Positions 24,811 to 37,790 of a stretch of 64,000 bases of DNA are shown in pieces; within the stretch, counting starts at the first letter, position 1, and each line of letters starts with the position of its first letter. The notes below the pieces were generated by a model. The model was given only the letters and a program-made list of their open reading frames with translations. It made no database searches and had not been told where the DNA came from. The DNA is from Lanius collurio (lineage: Eukaryota > Chordata > Aves > Passeriformes > Laniidae). A program made the translations under genes and the position numbers. The DNA lies in assembly GCA_020086605.1 (NCBI GenBank), contig JACBWW010000040.1, positions 5,424,306-5,488,305 on the forward strand, given 5' to 3'.

Positions 24811-27800
24811 GTAAGTTCAGTATCGCTTGAAATCGGGGAATTCGTACAGATGTCAGGGAATTATTCCTCACAGCTGACAGCAGGATGAAAGAAATGAGCA
24901 TGCTGACTGTAATTATTTTATTATAAAAGAAATGTTTCATTTGTTTTTTACCACAGTAAATTATACTTCTTAAAAATAATAGTACATGAAAGTAAGTTCA
25001 GTTATTAGAGTCCAGATGCCAACCTGGTTTTTCCCTTTGAAGCTACACATGATTCTTGGCAGATTCAGGTATATAAAGCATCGCAATTTTCTTGAGTTTA
25101 TCACTTGATTAGAGAGGGGATGATTTGTCTTATTGACAGCAGTCGCTCCCCTTTTGCTGGAAGCAAATCCATTTATTTCTCTCTGGGATGGAGAGGGGTA
25201 TTTATTTCTGGTGTACTTTGGTTTTCACCTGTGAATGGTAAGGCCGGGAGGGATTTTAAATTTCCACATTGAAAATCAGGTGAAAAAATAATAAGCGTAG
25301 AAGATTGAAAGCAAAAGATGGATGTTGAGTCTTGCTCAAGGAAGGGTGGTTGGTGGGAATCCACAGTCCCTGGAGTTAGGGCTGAGCAGCAGAGTCCTTC
25401 TGGGATCGAATGATGAAGGAAATAGTAAGTACATGGGGATTTGAATACATTTATAATCTGTTTGTGTGTATTTAGTGTCTGATTGTTTTCCCTTTAAAGC
25501 AGCGTTAACCCTCTCCCTCCCTCCCTCCCTCCTTCCCTTCCCTGATCACCCCAAATCTGGGATAAGGCTCTTGGTCTCTCTTAAGCCTGGAGACACTGAG
25601 GAGCCCCTCTGGGAACTGGACCAGACTGCTGTTAATGACACCCAACAACTGTCAGTGTCTCAGCCTCACTGTGGTGGCTGCTGTGAACATTTTACTTTTC
25701 ATTTTATTGCTGCAGATCAGATACTGGTTTTTACAGCTCGCATGTGTGCTATCTAAACTGCAAAAAAGATTAAGAAGAAGGGAAGTTTTATAAGCACTGA
25801 CGTGGTTGTCATGACTACCTAAGCCACTTTGCTGGTGCCATACAAGTCTTTCACTTTATCTGTCTAGCTTTTATACAAAAAACCCCATACATTTATTTCT
25901 GCATCAGAGTCTGAAGAAACAAGACTCAAAAAGCATCTCTAAGCATAAATATGTGTGGGGTGGGACATGCAGGTAGAAGCTGAGGCTCATCCTCCCAGAC
26001 AAATCACAAATGCATTGCTTAAATTGTGTTAAATGCCTTGGACAGGGAGAGAGCCAGGTCCCAGGTACCTCTGCTTTTGTCTGAACCGAGGAGATTGGAG
26101 TCCTGGCAATCAGGGCTCCAAATGACTGGGGGATACAGGCTGCTCTGACTTATGGGAGGTGCAGGTGTCCTCCCTGAAGCTGTCAGCATTAGAAAGTTTG
26201 AATTTATAGATAACATATTCTTAAATAGCCTCACCATCTCTTTTAAAAAGTCTATAAGCCTCTTCCACAGGCCTGTAAGGCTGGGACAGCTGGGAGGTGT
26301 GAATGCTCTCTTGGAAAAATATAGTTGAGCCCCCAATGCCTTTCTGGTGGTTTGGGGGTTTTCTTTATCCTCTTTTTTTTCTGTAAAGGAAGGGTTTGCT
26401 CAGTGGCAGTCATGGCTCATGTGCAGGGAAATGACCAGAAACAGGAGTGGTGCGTGTGTAAATGTGAGCATATTCTTGGTGCTTTATTTCAGGCAAGCAA
26501 TGGGTAATCACAAGGAGAACAAGGAAAAGTACTGAGTGTGTTTGGAAAAGGAGAAGATGTACCATGCTCTGGGCACAGGGTCTCCAAAACAACAAGGGGC
26601 AGTTTGAGATAAAGTTTTGTTGCCAGGAGACTGTAACCACGAAACAGAAATGCTGATTAGCTGAGATACTTGAGAGATGATGAAAAAAGACATCTCTGTG
26701 TCTGTGTTATGTCAAAAACGTAAAACAACACAGTTATCTTGGAAAAGCTAAACACAACAATGCAGATCCTAACAGCAGTAAATCCAACCCAAGTACAAGT
26801 GGTCACAGGCTGATTTAAAGTTTAAGAATATAGCTAGAGTTGGTCATTAAATGACCCAGGAGTTAAATTGTTGGAGGAGGAGGAAGATGAAGAGGGTAAA
26901 TGTATGCGGCTCTATCATTCTTTGAGCGCTGAATCAGCTCAAACCTGCTGGAGAATGGGCAGCTGAGGTGGGAGGACTCTCTGTAACCTCTGGGTGCTCA
27001 GCTTTGTGCTTTCCTCAGGACCCAGGAACTTCTGAAGAGAATCATTACAGCATAGAAAAGCATTTTAAGTTCCAGGTGGCCGTCAAAGAGAAAAGTTTAG
27101 GAAGAAATCTGAAAGAAATCAAATGAAAGGGAACAAGGATAGAATTCCAGAGGACATAGGCCTGGTCGTCAGGTTCTTTTAATGGTCATAGGAAAATAAT
27201 AACTTGCAAAAAGAGAAGCTCTCTGTTAAAAATCTCTTACGTTCCCCTGGAAAGGCTGTCATGGTCAGAGGAAAAGAAAATTGTCCACCATGCTGAGGCA
27301 TTCCTCTCTCTATCTTCTGGTTGCTGACAAAGCTGGCAAATACCTGTGTAAGAGAAAACATCTGCAAAATGTTCCTGTAGCTGATGGGGATGTGAAGGAA
27401 GTTTCACGTAGAACTATTTCCATATGTTTGTTTGCTTTTTTTATGTGGGTAGAATCTGGAGCTGTGAAAGCGTTTGCAACTCCTGAAAAAAATGTAGACT
27501 ATTCAGTAATGTTATTAGAATAAAATCAATGATTTATACTAGGCGTTCCTAAAAATTGCAAAATGTAATTTAATTCTTTTGCCAGTGGGGAAATGGTGAA
27601 GAAATGAGTTGTGCTTGCTTAACTTAATTTTTGTTTCTTAGCATGAGGTTTGTAATTACTTTAAGTAAGCAAGTTATTTGTTTCCGTTAGCAGTAATTGA
27701 CGAGTAAATGTGATAGTGACATATTTTCTCCTGGAAAGCTCTGCTAGCAAATCCCTGTAGTTCAGATCTCTGCCCAAACTTCCCATGCCAGGTGGATCTC

Positions 27801-29214
27801 CAGTGTGTCATCCCAGAGGCTCAGCTGTCCTTATGCATCCATTAGTCATTGGAACCCGCAGGTCCCTGTTACTGCACGCTCCCTGCAGTAACACCCCTTA
27901 AATCTCAGTGAGAAAGGCAACATTATCAAGGTAACGAGGTTTTATTGCTATTTCTCAGCTAATCTGTTTTATTGTGACTTTGGCTGCTCTGCAAGAAACA
28001 TAAAATTAGGCCTGGATCTGTTTTCTACCTGTGGGATGGGTGGAATTTGGAGTGTGTGACTCCAAGGGCTTTTCTTCTGGGACACTGCTGCTGGTTTGTT
28101 ATTCCCATTATGGGGGTGTTGGACTCAGTGTCTGTGAGCAGAATTCTGCCAGTTCCCAACTCCTGGGTCCCTGTGCCTTTCCAAATGCTGTCCCCCAGTG
28201 TTTTGCAGTAATGTGTGTGATTAGCTGCTGCTGCCGTTCTATTGATTGATACCAGGTTAAAGACAACCTGTCAGGCTTGGCTTCCTTGAAAAATGTGCAT
28301 TAGAGGTTGGATTCTTCCAGGAACTGTTTGTCTCTGGGTATTTGCTCCTGTAAACAACTGCTGGTACCAACCTTCTGTAAATGCTAAATAAAACTGCCAT
28401 TTCCCCTGCCTTGGGAAACCACAGCATGTCCTCAGAGCCCCACAGGAGTCACTGGGGTGGCTTTTAACAGCCTGTGGCAGAAAATCCATCCTGTGGCACA
28501 GCTAGTAGGGAATGTCCAATCCCCTGCCAGTCAGAGAAGGTGCTGGAGAGCTCCTCAAAGCTGAAAGTCATCAAGCATTTTTAAAAACCAAGAATTGATA
28601 AAAAGGAAGGGTTTTTTCATAGGCAGAGTGCATCTCAGAGAACATGCCCTTGTGTAGCTCCCCCCCAGGTAGCTCAGGAGTGAGAAATTACAGAAAAAAA
28701 GCAGACTGGGGAGACACCCACAAATCCTCAGGGAATCATAGCTGCCTGTTTTCTTTCTTCTCAATTCAGTTGTTTCCTGCCATGAGGAGATGTAGGAAAA
28801 TAAACAGAGTTATCACTCGGGAAAGGACAATGCCGATTGATGAGTGCATTGTGTGGCAGCAATCTCTTCATTGCACTGGTAGATGACAAAAATCGTTCCT
28901 AATGAGGGTTGCAAACTCAGCCACTGCTGATCAGCCCCTCATGGATTAGGGATGTTCAGGAGCAGCCAACTATCTGCAACAAAGGAGTACATTTTCTCAG
29001 GATAAAAAAGCAAGCTGAGGATTACAAGGACCCAACAGTCTTTATCTGCAGAAAATCCTTGTTTCAGGTTTCTTACCTCTTCTTAAAGGCTTGGAATAAA
29101 TAATATTGATTTCCTTTAAAACTTAATGTGTTCACTGTTAAAGTATTCACGCAGCTTAGAAAAGAGAAAGGATTATTTTGCTTTTAAGCCTTCCTTCAAT
29201 GTGAAAAGAGATCT
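24811..29214. other. Non-coding sequence
   Basis: No gene or interspersed repeat was recognised apart from the simple repeat at 25511-25542. 27540-28020 is A+T-rich unique DNA. Open frames are short and unsupported. Confidence 0.45.
25511..25542 (+). repeat. (CCCT)n simple repeat
   Basis: About 32 bases of pure pyrimidine with a CCCT period, degenerating to CTTCCC at the right. Short homopyrimidine tracts of this kind are common simple repeats. Confidence 0.85.
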
Positions 29215-29316
29215 ATTCTGTCAAATTTATCTACAAATTATAAATTTGTAAAATTTCAATTTTATTTAAAATTGAATTTTAATTAAAATTTTGCAAATTA
29301 TAAAATTTCAGACAGA
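29215..29316. repeat. A+T-rich nested palindrome cluster
   Basis: TTCAATTTTA (29255-29264) pairs with TAAAATTGAA (29267-29276), overlapping a perfect 16-base palindrome AATTTTAATTAAAATT (29275-29290). The cluster is bracketed by CTGTC near 29218 and GACAG near 29311. It could be a cruciform-prone site, a remnant of a small terminal-inverted-repeat element, or chance in A+T-rich DNA. Confidence 0.6.
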
Positions 29317-32300
29317 TATTGTATGTGTAATTATACTTATTTGAGCTCTTCCTGCAGGGATTACTTCTCACCTACAAACTGGAGGTAAAAACTTATTTGG
29401 AAGCTTTCCAGTTCCTCTCTCTGTGTCAATGCAAATGTGTAGATGCAGGGGAAGGCCCTTAAATTGGGGTCAGTGGAGCTGTTTCCTTGAGCTCTTTTTC
29501 CTGCCTCACCTGCCCTTTGAGCTCTTTCCTGGCAGTGGTACCTCCGAGCCCAAAGGAAATACCTGAGTGAAGGTTTGTTGTGTACAGTCTCTGTTATTTT
29601 GTGGTTTCCTAGTGCCGAACTCCCAACCAGTCCCTAACATCTGGCTGCATTTATCCACTTGGCACAGAAACTCTCTTTTAAGTGCTCTGCTTCTGCAGAG
29701 TCAGGGAAGATATTCTCAGGAGCTGACCCACAGCAAAACATATCCTGGGAGAGCAGAGCAGCCATGGATCACCTGCTGGGGGATAATTGATCCTGTACCT
29801 GCTTTACGGGCAGAGGGATCGAAGCACTTCCCGCTGGGGCTTTGCCTGGCTCGGAGTTGTCTTTCCATTAAGGCCTCATTGCCAATGAGCTGGCCCAGGA
29901 CTGGAACAGGAGGCACTCAGTGGGGCAGCAGCAAGCCCTGGCAGGCATCATTAGCAGTGTTTGTTCTGCAGGTGAGGTGCTGAGCCCTCCAATGGAGACA
30001 GGCAGGATCCATGCTAATACCTCACTGCTCCTGGCATTGGGGTTTGCAGAAATTCCCTCTAGCTGGAACACTGCTGCCACATCCAGAGTTCAGCTGTGGC
30101 TTGTAAGCTGCTTAAATATTAAATGGTTATTGATTTCTTATCCTGGGAAGCTTGATTGTTTAAGCCAACTGAAACCTCTGTAGGTCCTTAACAAAACTGG
30201 AAGTGATGGGCTTGAAGGGAGAATATGGCAGAACAGCTGGAGGAGGGGGATGGCCGTTACTGCAACCAAGGTGTTGCTGAATGCCAGGCAGAATGGCCTG
30301 AAAATCCTGGTTTGCCTTGGTCTCTTGTTATTTGGGACCAGTGCAGGGCTCAGTGGCTGCAGCAGCACAGAGTTTGCTGGTAGAGAATATTTGTGCTGAA
30401 GGAGTTTGTTCTCCAGTTAAACTGGGGTGGATTTTGGATGGATTTAGAAATAAGGTCGTTTCTAACTCAGGGGCTGGGGCTGAGGGATGTTCCCTTCTCC
30501 TGTGGCTCAGGTTGTCTCTCTCAGTGGCTTATATCCACTACAAAGAGTTTCCAGGAAAGGTTATTCAGCATTAGTGTTCAGCCCTTGGAGACCTTCAGGG
30601 AAGAAGCCAAGGAAGTGAAGTGCCTATTTTTGCAGAGTATTTTTCCATCCAGCCCTAGCCCTTTGATCTGAAATGTGTAACCTGTAACATGCCTGTTCCA
30701 TAGCAGCATATCCAAGCCCTCAGGTCAAGTGTTGAATAGAGAAGAGTCCAGTTTGCAGCCCGGATTTTAACTACTTCAGTTTGGAAAGGTTCTCTTCACT
30801 ATCTGTTTCAGATTACAACATCTATGCTACATACTTTTATTTTCTCACCTGACTTCAGCAGTGTCTGGGTCTGCTATCACTCTCCAGACTGTATTTTTCC
30901 TCTGCTTCAAAATTGTCAGACATTTTAAAATGAGCAAGCTCCTGATTAATAACTAATTGGCTTTAGCAAACAGCTCTTGCTGGGTGGTTACCTTGAGCCA
31001 ATTCCTATTAGTATTCCAACACACGCAGGAAGTGTTCTCCCTCGTTGGAGGCTGATGTTACATCTCTTTAGCCACTTATAAAATAAAGCTAAGTGAATTA
31101 GTATTGATTCCTTTACTTGTAATAACAGGAATGCAACCTAATCGCCTCTCCAAATCACTCAGGCATTCCTGACTGAGGCTGGAAGGGAAAAAAAATGTAT
31201 GGACAGGACAAGAATTTTGTGTTGCTGAGGGGAACTGTCTGTGACAGGCACTTAGCCAGGCAGGGCTTGCTCCCCACCTGGGCAATGAAAACATTTCAAA
31301 TATTACAGTTGCGAGGTGCAAGAAGTTTTTCCTTCCACCATGTCTTGAATTATGTCTGGGTTTTATATTGACAGCTAAGATTAATTAATATTTTACAGGC
31401 TTCACTCAGAAGTTGAATCTCTCACAGCATTTCTCCTATTTTGTTAAGCTCACGCTCCCACTCTCTGGGATAATGTTTTTTCTTTATCCATTTTTATGAG
31501 CAGGTCAGGAAATATATTACTCATATTGGAGGCTCTAAATGCAGGTACAGTGGAGAGAAAGAAAGATACAAAGTTATGGAGATTTTCTGAGCAACTTCTT
31601 TCTTTTCCTGACTGAATAGTTCTTTCCTCCCTCAGCCTTAAATAGGCTAAACCCTCTTTTCTTCCTTCTCTTCCTGCAAATCCTGGAACACCAGAGCAGA
31701 ACACTATGTTACACTGGACAATTTACAGAAGTTCTGCTGTGCATTCTGAAAATCCTCTTGTAAGGCTCAGAATACCTGTGCTGCTGCCAGAAATGCTGCT
31801 CAAAAACTAAAATAATAATACCAAAATAAGAGACCATACCAGAATAGAATTTGTCATTAAGAAATGCTGACCAGCTTTTCTGATCAACCTCCTTTGTGCA
31901 CAGTATTCAACTGGCTACACAGAGCGATTCTGAGGTAACGCTTCTCCTGAGAGAGGTCACACAAATACCCAAAAATGCCATGAACAGCTTTTGCAGGACA
32001 TTTAGGACCTAATTAAACCCAGTAAGGAAAGGTACTACTTAAAAAGTAGATGAAATCAGGTTTTGAAATATTTAGCCTAAACTACTGATGTTTACACACA
32101 GAGCTGCGTTTGGAGGGAGATTTGTTCTTCACTGAGCTTTTTCAAGCACACTTCTTCCACTCTCCAAAACTTAAGGCAGAATTGCATCTTCAGTGAAGGT
32201 TCCATGGAATGTCACCTGCTGTGACGTTCCCTCCCTCAGCAATCCCATGTTCCTCTGCGCAGCCCCAGAGGTGTGTGACACACCCGCCATGTTTCCCACG

Positions 32301-35120
32301 AAAATGGTCTTGGATGATCCTGAAAAGATAAAAAGGGGCCCACCCAGCTCCCAGATTAGTGTCCCTTACAGATTTATTAAATCTCTCCCAAAAACCTTCA
32401 ATCAAATAATCCTTGTCATGGCTGTTTGTGTGCAGTGGGTAGAGACAAACTTGTGATAGACTTCCGTGGGGAGACAGAAGTAAGTGGCAACCAAGATTAT
32501 TTCAGAGGACAGGGAAAGTTATTCGGAATAACCCCTTGCATCTCTTGAAATGTAGCACACAATGCATTTGTGCAAACATGAAAGAGAGAACAATAAAATT
32601 CCCTGTTTCTCATGCCCCTTCTACGTAATCAAACATCTGCTCCATTTCCAGAGTGACACTCCCCACCTGCCACAGATGAGCCCAGAATGTTTGGTGCTTT
32701 TATTCCAGAGAGCTTTCACAACACAAGTCAGAACAAATCTATTTAATATTCTTTTTGTTGCTGCTGATTGTGCGATGCCAACGAACTCTGCTGCAATTTG
32801 CTATAAATGAAATGGTAGGGAAGGAATTTTCATTTTAAAAAGTAGGAAGAACATTGCAAACTAAAACCCAGTGGTCAGGACTTTGCTGAGCTAGAAAATC
32901 TCTAACAATCGGTTTAAGCAAGGTTGGAGTGTGCTATCAAAGATTGGATTGAGACATCTTGACCTTTCTGTGGAGGCTCCTTCTGGAGCTGGGCTAACTC
33001 CTACTAGAATGTTCCTTTGTCTGAGAGCAGAAGGGCTGCCTGGAAGCTGAATTCCCAAAGCTGTTCCCAGGTCCTGTTGTGCAGTGAGAGCGTGGCAAGC
33101 TGACTGGAGGACCCAGCTTTCCCAGGGGGGCATGGGGGCTGTTGTTTGAGAGGGAGGCACTCACAGGAAGCTGAATGTTGAATTGAACGGTCTGTATTTG
33201 AAGCAGATACAGGAATTCTGCAGTCTCTCCCATCTGGAATTTCACTGTTGCCAGGTATGGCACACATAAAACAACATTTCTGTTTCCTTCATTGTGCTTA
33301 TGTGACATGAAAGAAATTAGGTTGGCTCCTGAGGTATGGTAAAATGTATTTTGCTGTGTGCAGGGGCAGTGAAATCCTTTGGGGCACTTTTATTGAGCAC
33401 GAGTTACTGCTAGGCTGGCTCAGAGGTTAAAAAAAGAAAATTCAAGCCCTGAAAAGCCCTTTTCCAGCCATTTCTCACTTCCATTTTGTTCCACTCCTTT
33501 TCCTGTCACTCTGTTGTACACATTTGTTTAATGCTCAGGATATACAGATAATTGTTAAAGTGTTCATATCTCAGGACAAAAAGTTACCTGTGCAATTCCT
33601 GCCATTGCATGGCAGTGATCACCAAGAGGAGTTGTGGGATTCTTTAATCAGTGGGAATCAGGAGAGATTCCTGCTACAGCAGGAATTTATAAATATGCAA
33701 GTTGATTTCTTTATTATTAAAGGCCAGTATGACAGACTGTGGTCTGATGATTCATATGATTAAAAAGGAATATTTTTCTGAAAATAGGAACCTTCGAGTT
33801 TTTAATCTGTTTTCAAGCTAAACATCATTCTTTCCTGAGAGCCCTGCAAACAGACATATCTTCTTGCCTTTCTCCTATCTGGAAATAACTATTTTGAAAC
33901 AGGAAAGGTATTTTCCTGCTTAATGTTTTTTCTCCATTTTCAAGATTTTTTTTCCATCTAGAAGTAAAAGATGGGTTCGCTTCTGAATATTTCTATCTAT
34001 TAACACCCTCTGCTAAATGCAGTTCAGGCCTTTGAGCTGGATTCAGGTGGAACTGTCCTGAGCTCAATCCGTTAACACTTTCTTTAGGAAAGGCTTAGGT
34101 TTGTTCATGTCTAAAGTCACTGCAGGGCAGCGTTAAAGATAATGGAAAATCAAGTGTCAACTGTTGCCTTTGTACAGTAAAAACATGATCAATATTCATT
34201 GTTTTAAAGGAAGGTTTGCAGCTCCATAAAACCAAGATGTTTGACTGTGAAGAGAGAGTGGCATTGCCCAAACTTGACCACTTTTGGCATTATGAATAAT
34301 GTGTTCCTCAGAAAGGGCAAAACCACCTTTTATCACTCAGTTTTGTGCACTTGCTAATACTTAAATTGGTTAGAAGCTGGTCTCTCTGGGCTTAATTACT
34401 GGAGGGACACCTTGCAAATGAGACTGAATCATTTTTAATATTAAAAACCCACTTGAAACTCTTTGTGCTGCAGCATGAAAAGCTTTCTACTCTCTTTGTT
34501 TTGCTCCTTAATGGAGGATCAAACACTGTTTGCTTATTCCAGGAACAAGTGCAAGCAATGGCAGAAATATCTTGTACATCATTTTAGTTACTGGGGGGGA
34601 GGGGGATCACCACTTTATGCCTAATATTTTGACTAGATCTGCTGACCCCATAGTTCCCTGCAGGCAGCACTCTGCCCTTGGTGCTGTTTATGGGCTGAGC
34701 CCTTCAGCTAGCAGGAATAGGTGTGGTTTTATTGTCCTCTGAATTTCCTGAGTGGCTCCAGCCGTGGTGTTTGAAATACCAGAGTACCCAGGCAATGACA
34801 GAGCTTTGATCCCATTTATTCCCTAAGGGGAAAAATGCCCCAAACTCCTGGCTCTGCTGAAGGCAGAAATCCATCTCTTATTTTCTCTGTTCACAATTAG
34901 ACATCGGGAGGTCCCTGCTCCCCCCACCTGCCACCCGTGCTGGCTCTGCTCAGCCACACAACTTCCTTTTCCCTTTAATTACAGAGGGAAATGGTAGTGC
35001 AGTTCAGCTGCTTTTGAACCATTGATCCGGATCACTAACCAAGCACAGGGACATGGCGGGGGGAAGGAAGGGGATGCTTTTACACGCTGCTAATAAGTAC
35101 TGGCTGTTAAGGGAATTTTT
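29317..35120. other. Non-coding sequence left of the CR1 fragment
   Basis: No gene was recognised. 29700-30110 is relatively G+C-rich and includes a weak exon candidate. 32200-32460 shows a locally mixed composition but no repeat identity. Otherwise A+T-rich unique DNA. Confidence 0.45.
29873..29971 (+). other. Weak candidate exon (99 bp, one open frame)
   Basis: Preceded by TTGTCTTTCCATTAAG and followed by CTGCAG/GTGAGG. One frame is open for 33 codons with both splice phases zero. No resemblance to a known protein was seen, and chance cannot be excluded. Confidence 0.18.
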
Positions 35121-35360
35121 CATAGAATCGTGGAATGATTTAGGTTGGAACAGTCCTCCAAGATCATCCAGTCTGGCCATTCCCACTAACTGGCCACCCC
35201 TAACCAATGTCCCCAAGTGCCACATCCACACAGCTTTCAAATATTTCCAGGGATGGTGACTTCTCCACTGCCCAGGGCAGCCTGCTCAATGCTTGATGAT
35301 GTCTCAGTGCAGAAATTTTCCCTAATATCCAATCTGAACCTCCCCTGTGGGCTGAGCATT
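35121..35360 (-). mobile_element. CR1-type LINE, 5'-truncated 3' end, minus orientation
   Basis: The + strand begins CATAGAATCGTGGAATGATT, the reverse complement of the CR1 3' terminal octamer repeats, followed by TTTAGGTTGGAACAG, then AAGATCATCCAGTC and CTTCTCCACTGCCCAGGGCAG, all landmarks of the avian CR1 3' region. Similarity fades after about 35350 near CCTCCCCTG. Only the 3' untranslated tail is present and no reverse transcriptase remains. Recognition is from memory of the family consensus; the subfamily is not assigned. Confidence 0.88.
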
Positions 35361-36030
35361 TGTAGCTGATGCCACAGGGTGCAAGAAGAGGGAGTTTACC
35401 ACTAATTGGATCTGCAAAAGGCAGGAATGCTGGGCTAATTTCAAATGATGGATTATGTATAAAATCAGCTTTCCTTTGGAAAAATTTCTCTTTTATGATG
35501 AGTAATGAAAATAATACTTCTCTGGTCAAGCTGAATATATTACTGATTAATATAAAATTAAGATAAATCACTGGTGAACAGTGCAATAAATATGCACTGA
35601 AATCAGTCAAGTTTACATCACATCCTATTAATTAGTGGGATTCTCTTCCACCAGGCTCTGTTGTGTTCACTGTGTTCTCATCCTCCTGAGCCACTGCCAT
35701 GCTCCCATCCCAACTCTCCCAGAGGGTTTTTTCCCCTCAGTACCCACTCACATCTGAGCGAATAGATCCTTGTGTACGAGGTACTGCAGCACTCAGCCAA
35801 GGACCTGCTGTACTGGAGGTCACAGAGCATTCGGGGGGGTTTTAAAGCTCATAGTGCTGCTGAGGAATCTTCACTGTTCTGCCCCAAAAATAAGCAGGTT
35901 CATTAAGGAGCCATTTAATTTCCATTCCCACTTTTGCTCATGTCCCATGGAACTGAGAAGGAAGTTCTGTGATCAGCCAGTGCACGGCCACCAGTGATGG
36001 GAGAGTTCTTAGTGTCTCCCACTATCATCG
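35361..36030. other. Non-coding sequence
   Basis: No gene or recognised repeat. A+T-rich in 35420-35640, more mixed afterwards. Confidence 0.4.
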
Positions 36031-36063
36031 TTATTATTCTTATTATTATTGTCATTATTATTA
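36031..36063 (+). repeat. (TTA)n microsatellite, interrupted
   Basis: TTATTATTCTTATTATTATT followed by GTCATTATTATTA. About ten units with two interruptions. Confidence 0.85.
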
Positions 36064-36720
36064 CCCGTTTGTTCCCTGTCCTACATATCCTGATGGACTC
36101 GTCCACTGGGCTCTGAGTTGCGGCTGGACGGCAGCATCGCCCCTTAGGAGTCCCAGGGCGTGGGAGGAGCCGGAGGCTGGAGCGTGGGGCCCATGGGACA
36201 CCCGGTGTCCCCCGGTTTCCCAGGGGCTGTCCTGCCCCAGGAGGGGGGATCCTAAACCACCAAAGCACCAGAGGGTGCTCCCCCGACCTGGATCTTTGCT
36301 GTGCATGGAGAGGGCCAAAATGAAAGGAAAGGAGAGGAAGAAAACGTTCAGAATTTCCGCAAACTCTGGTTTCCCTCCCTTTGTTTCCATAGCTGGTGTG
36401 CAGTGCCTAAGCCAGGAACCAGTGTCCTTGTGCAGCGGGCCTGGCAGTTTGGGCTCTTCCTTTTCTCAGTGCCCAGCGTGCCAAGCTGGTGCTGCTCGCT
36501 GTGTGTGAGTGACAGTGGCCTGCAGACACGGCCCTGCCCACAGCACGTCCGTGCTGGTCACCCGCGGCTCTGGGGTGTTGGGGGCAGAGCCCTCCCCGTC
36601 TGTGCAGCTGCGGAGCTCAGCCTGGCTGAGGCTGAGCCAGGAGCCCTCAGGTCCCCATGGCCACTTTTGTTAGGGGTTTTTTTTTTTGCTTTCCTTGTGT
36701 TTGACATTTTGAAGGCTGAG
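36064..36720. other. G+C-rich island with moderate CpG content
   Basis: 36064-36300 holds about eleven CpGs and is strongly G+C-rich; the remainder to about 36660 stays G+C-rich with fewer CpGs. It contains GGGACAC/GTGTCCC (inverted repeat near 36194-36210). Open frames of 179 and 162 codons cross it but have no recognisable domains and reflect composition. It could be a weak CpG island or promoter of an unannotated transcript; no core promoter elements are evident. Confidence 0.35.
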
Positions 36721-37646
36721 CCTCATTCCAGGCGGGCAGTCGCTAGCACCAGGCTGGGAAATGAGCTCTGCAAGATGGAGAACAGGTGAAAAGGGGAAAA
36801 AGAGATGGAAAAAAGAGAGTTGTGGCAGATTTTTGTCTTATGTGGTATCTGTTCAAACAAGAAACTAGAAACCAGAGACCTTAAAAATGAGAGCAAATGT
36901 GGTCCCTCTTTACCTTTTGGGAGACAGAGACATATTTGGTTCATTTGGTGCTTTTCATGCTCAGAACACAAATTCCCCTGCTGATGTACTAGCAGTGGTA
37001 CTTGCAAGGCCAGTGCTGCTTTTGTGAATTTTGTATTTTATACTCTAGCTGTCCTTCTCTTTCACCATTCTATATAAATGCTGTTTTCAGCCAACATCAA
37101 TTGGCTACTGCAGCAACAAAGTCTGTGCCATGGGCCAAGGGAAGGCTAAAGGAAAACACAACTCCTGTGCCTCTTCCTGGAATGCTGGAGCAAGCAGGCA
37201 GATGGCACAATTTAAGTGTTTGTTTCTACACTAACATATCAGCAACAAACTAAATTTCATCTGCAAGCGCAGTTTCTTCCTTTCTCAGCCTCCTAATGAG
37301 GCTGATGCATCTTTTCAGAATGTCAAACAGTGGCTCCAAAATAGAATAAATTCTTAATAATGTAATCAGATAGTTAAACATTAGCACTTGCAAAAATTTT
37401 GGCATTAAGTGTTCTCATTAAAGTTGGTTTCTTCCTTGTTTATGGCAAATAGGGTTAGGAATGCTGAGGCAGCAGGATCTGAGTCTCCTTCAAAACCACC
37501 CTGTTCCCTAGATCCATCCTGAAATGATGTGGCAGTGCTGAGGACGCCAAGCCCGTGTCCAGTAACTGAGTTTGAGCTGAAATAGTGCCCAGAGGGTCTG
37601 GCCAAGGTCGGGGCTGGTTTGGCCTGGCAGCGAGCAGTCAGCTGGG
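36721..37646. other. Non-coding sequence
   Basis: No gene or repeat recognised. Confidence 0.4.
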
Positions 37647-37790
37647 CATGGAATCCCAGAGTGTCCTGAGCTGGAAGGGAGCCAGCAGGATCAGAGTCCA
37701 ACTCCTGGCCCTGCACAGACAGCCCAAGAACCAGACCTGGGGCCAGAGAAACCTGCGCCTCAAAAGGCTTCCTGAGGTGGAAGATTTCCC
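37647..37790 (-). mobile_element. CR1-type LINE fragment, minus orientation
   Basis: CATGGAATCCCAGAGTGTCC, then TGAGCTGGAAGGGA, AGTCCAACTCCTGGCCCTGC and CAGCCCAAGAACCA match the reverse-complemented 3' end of an avian CR1 subfamily different from the 35.1-kb copy. The first 90 bases are clear; the right boundary is approximate because similarity decays. No coding region is retained. Confidence 0.82.

Noticed and set aside
35969..36789. 179- and 162-codon open frames
   Set aside because: Start in a (TTA)n repeat or cross a G+C-rich island; no protein family resemblance. A 35-bp splice-bounded piece (36470-36504) inside is too short to trust.
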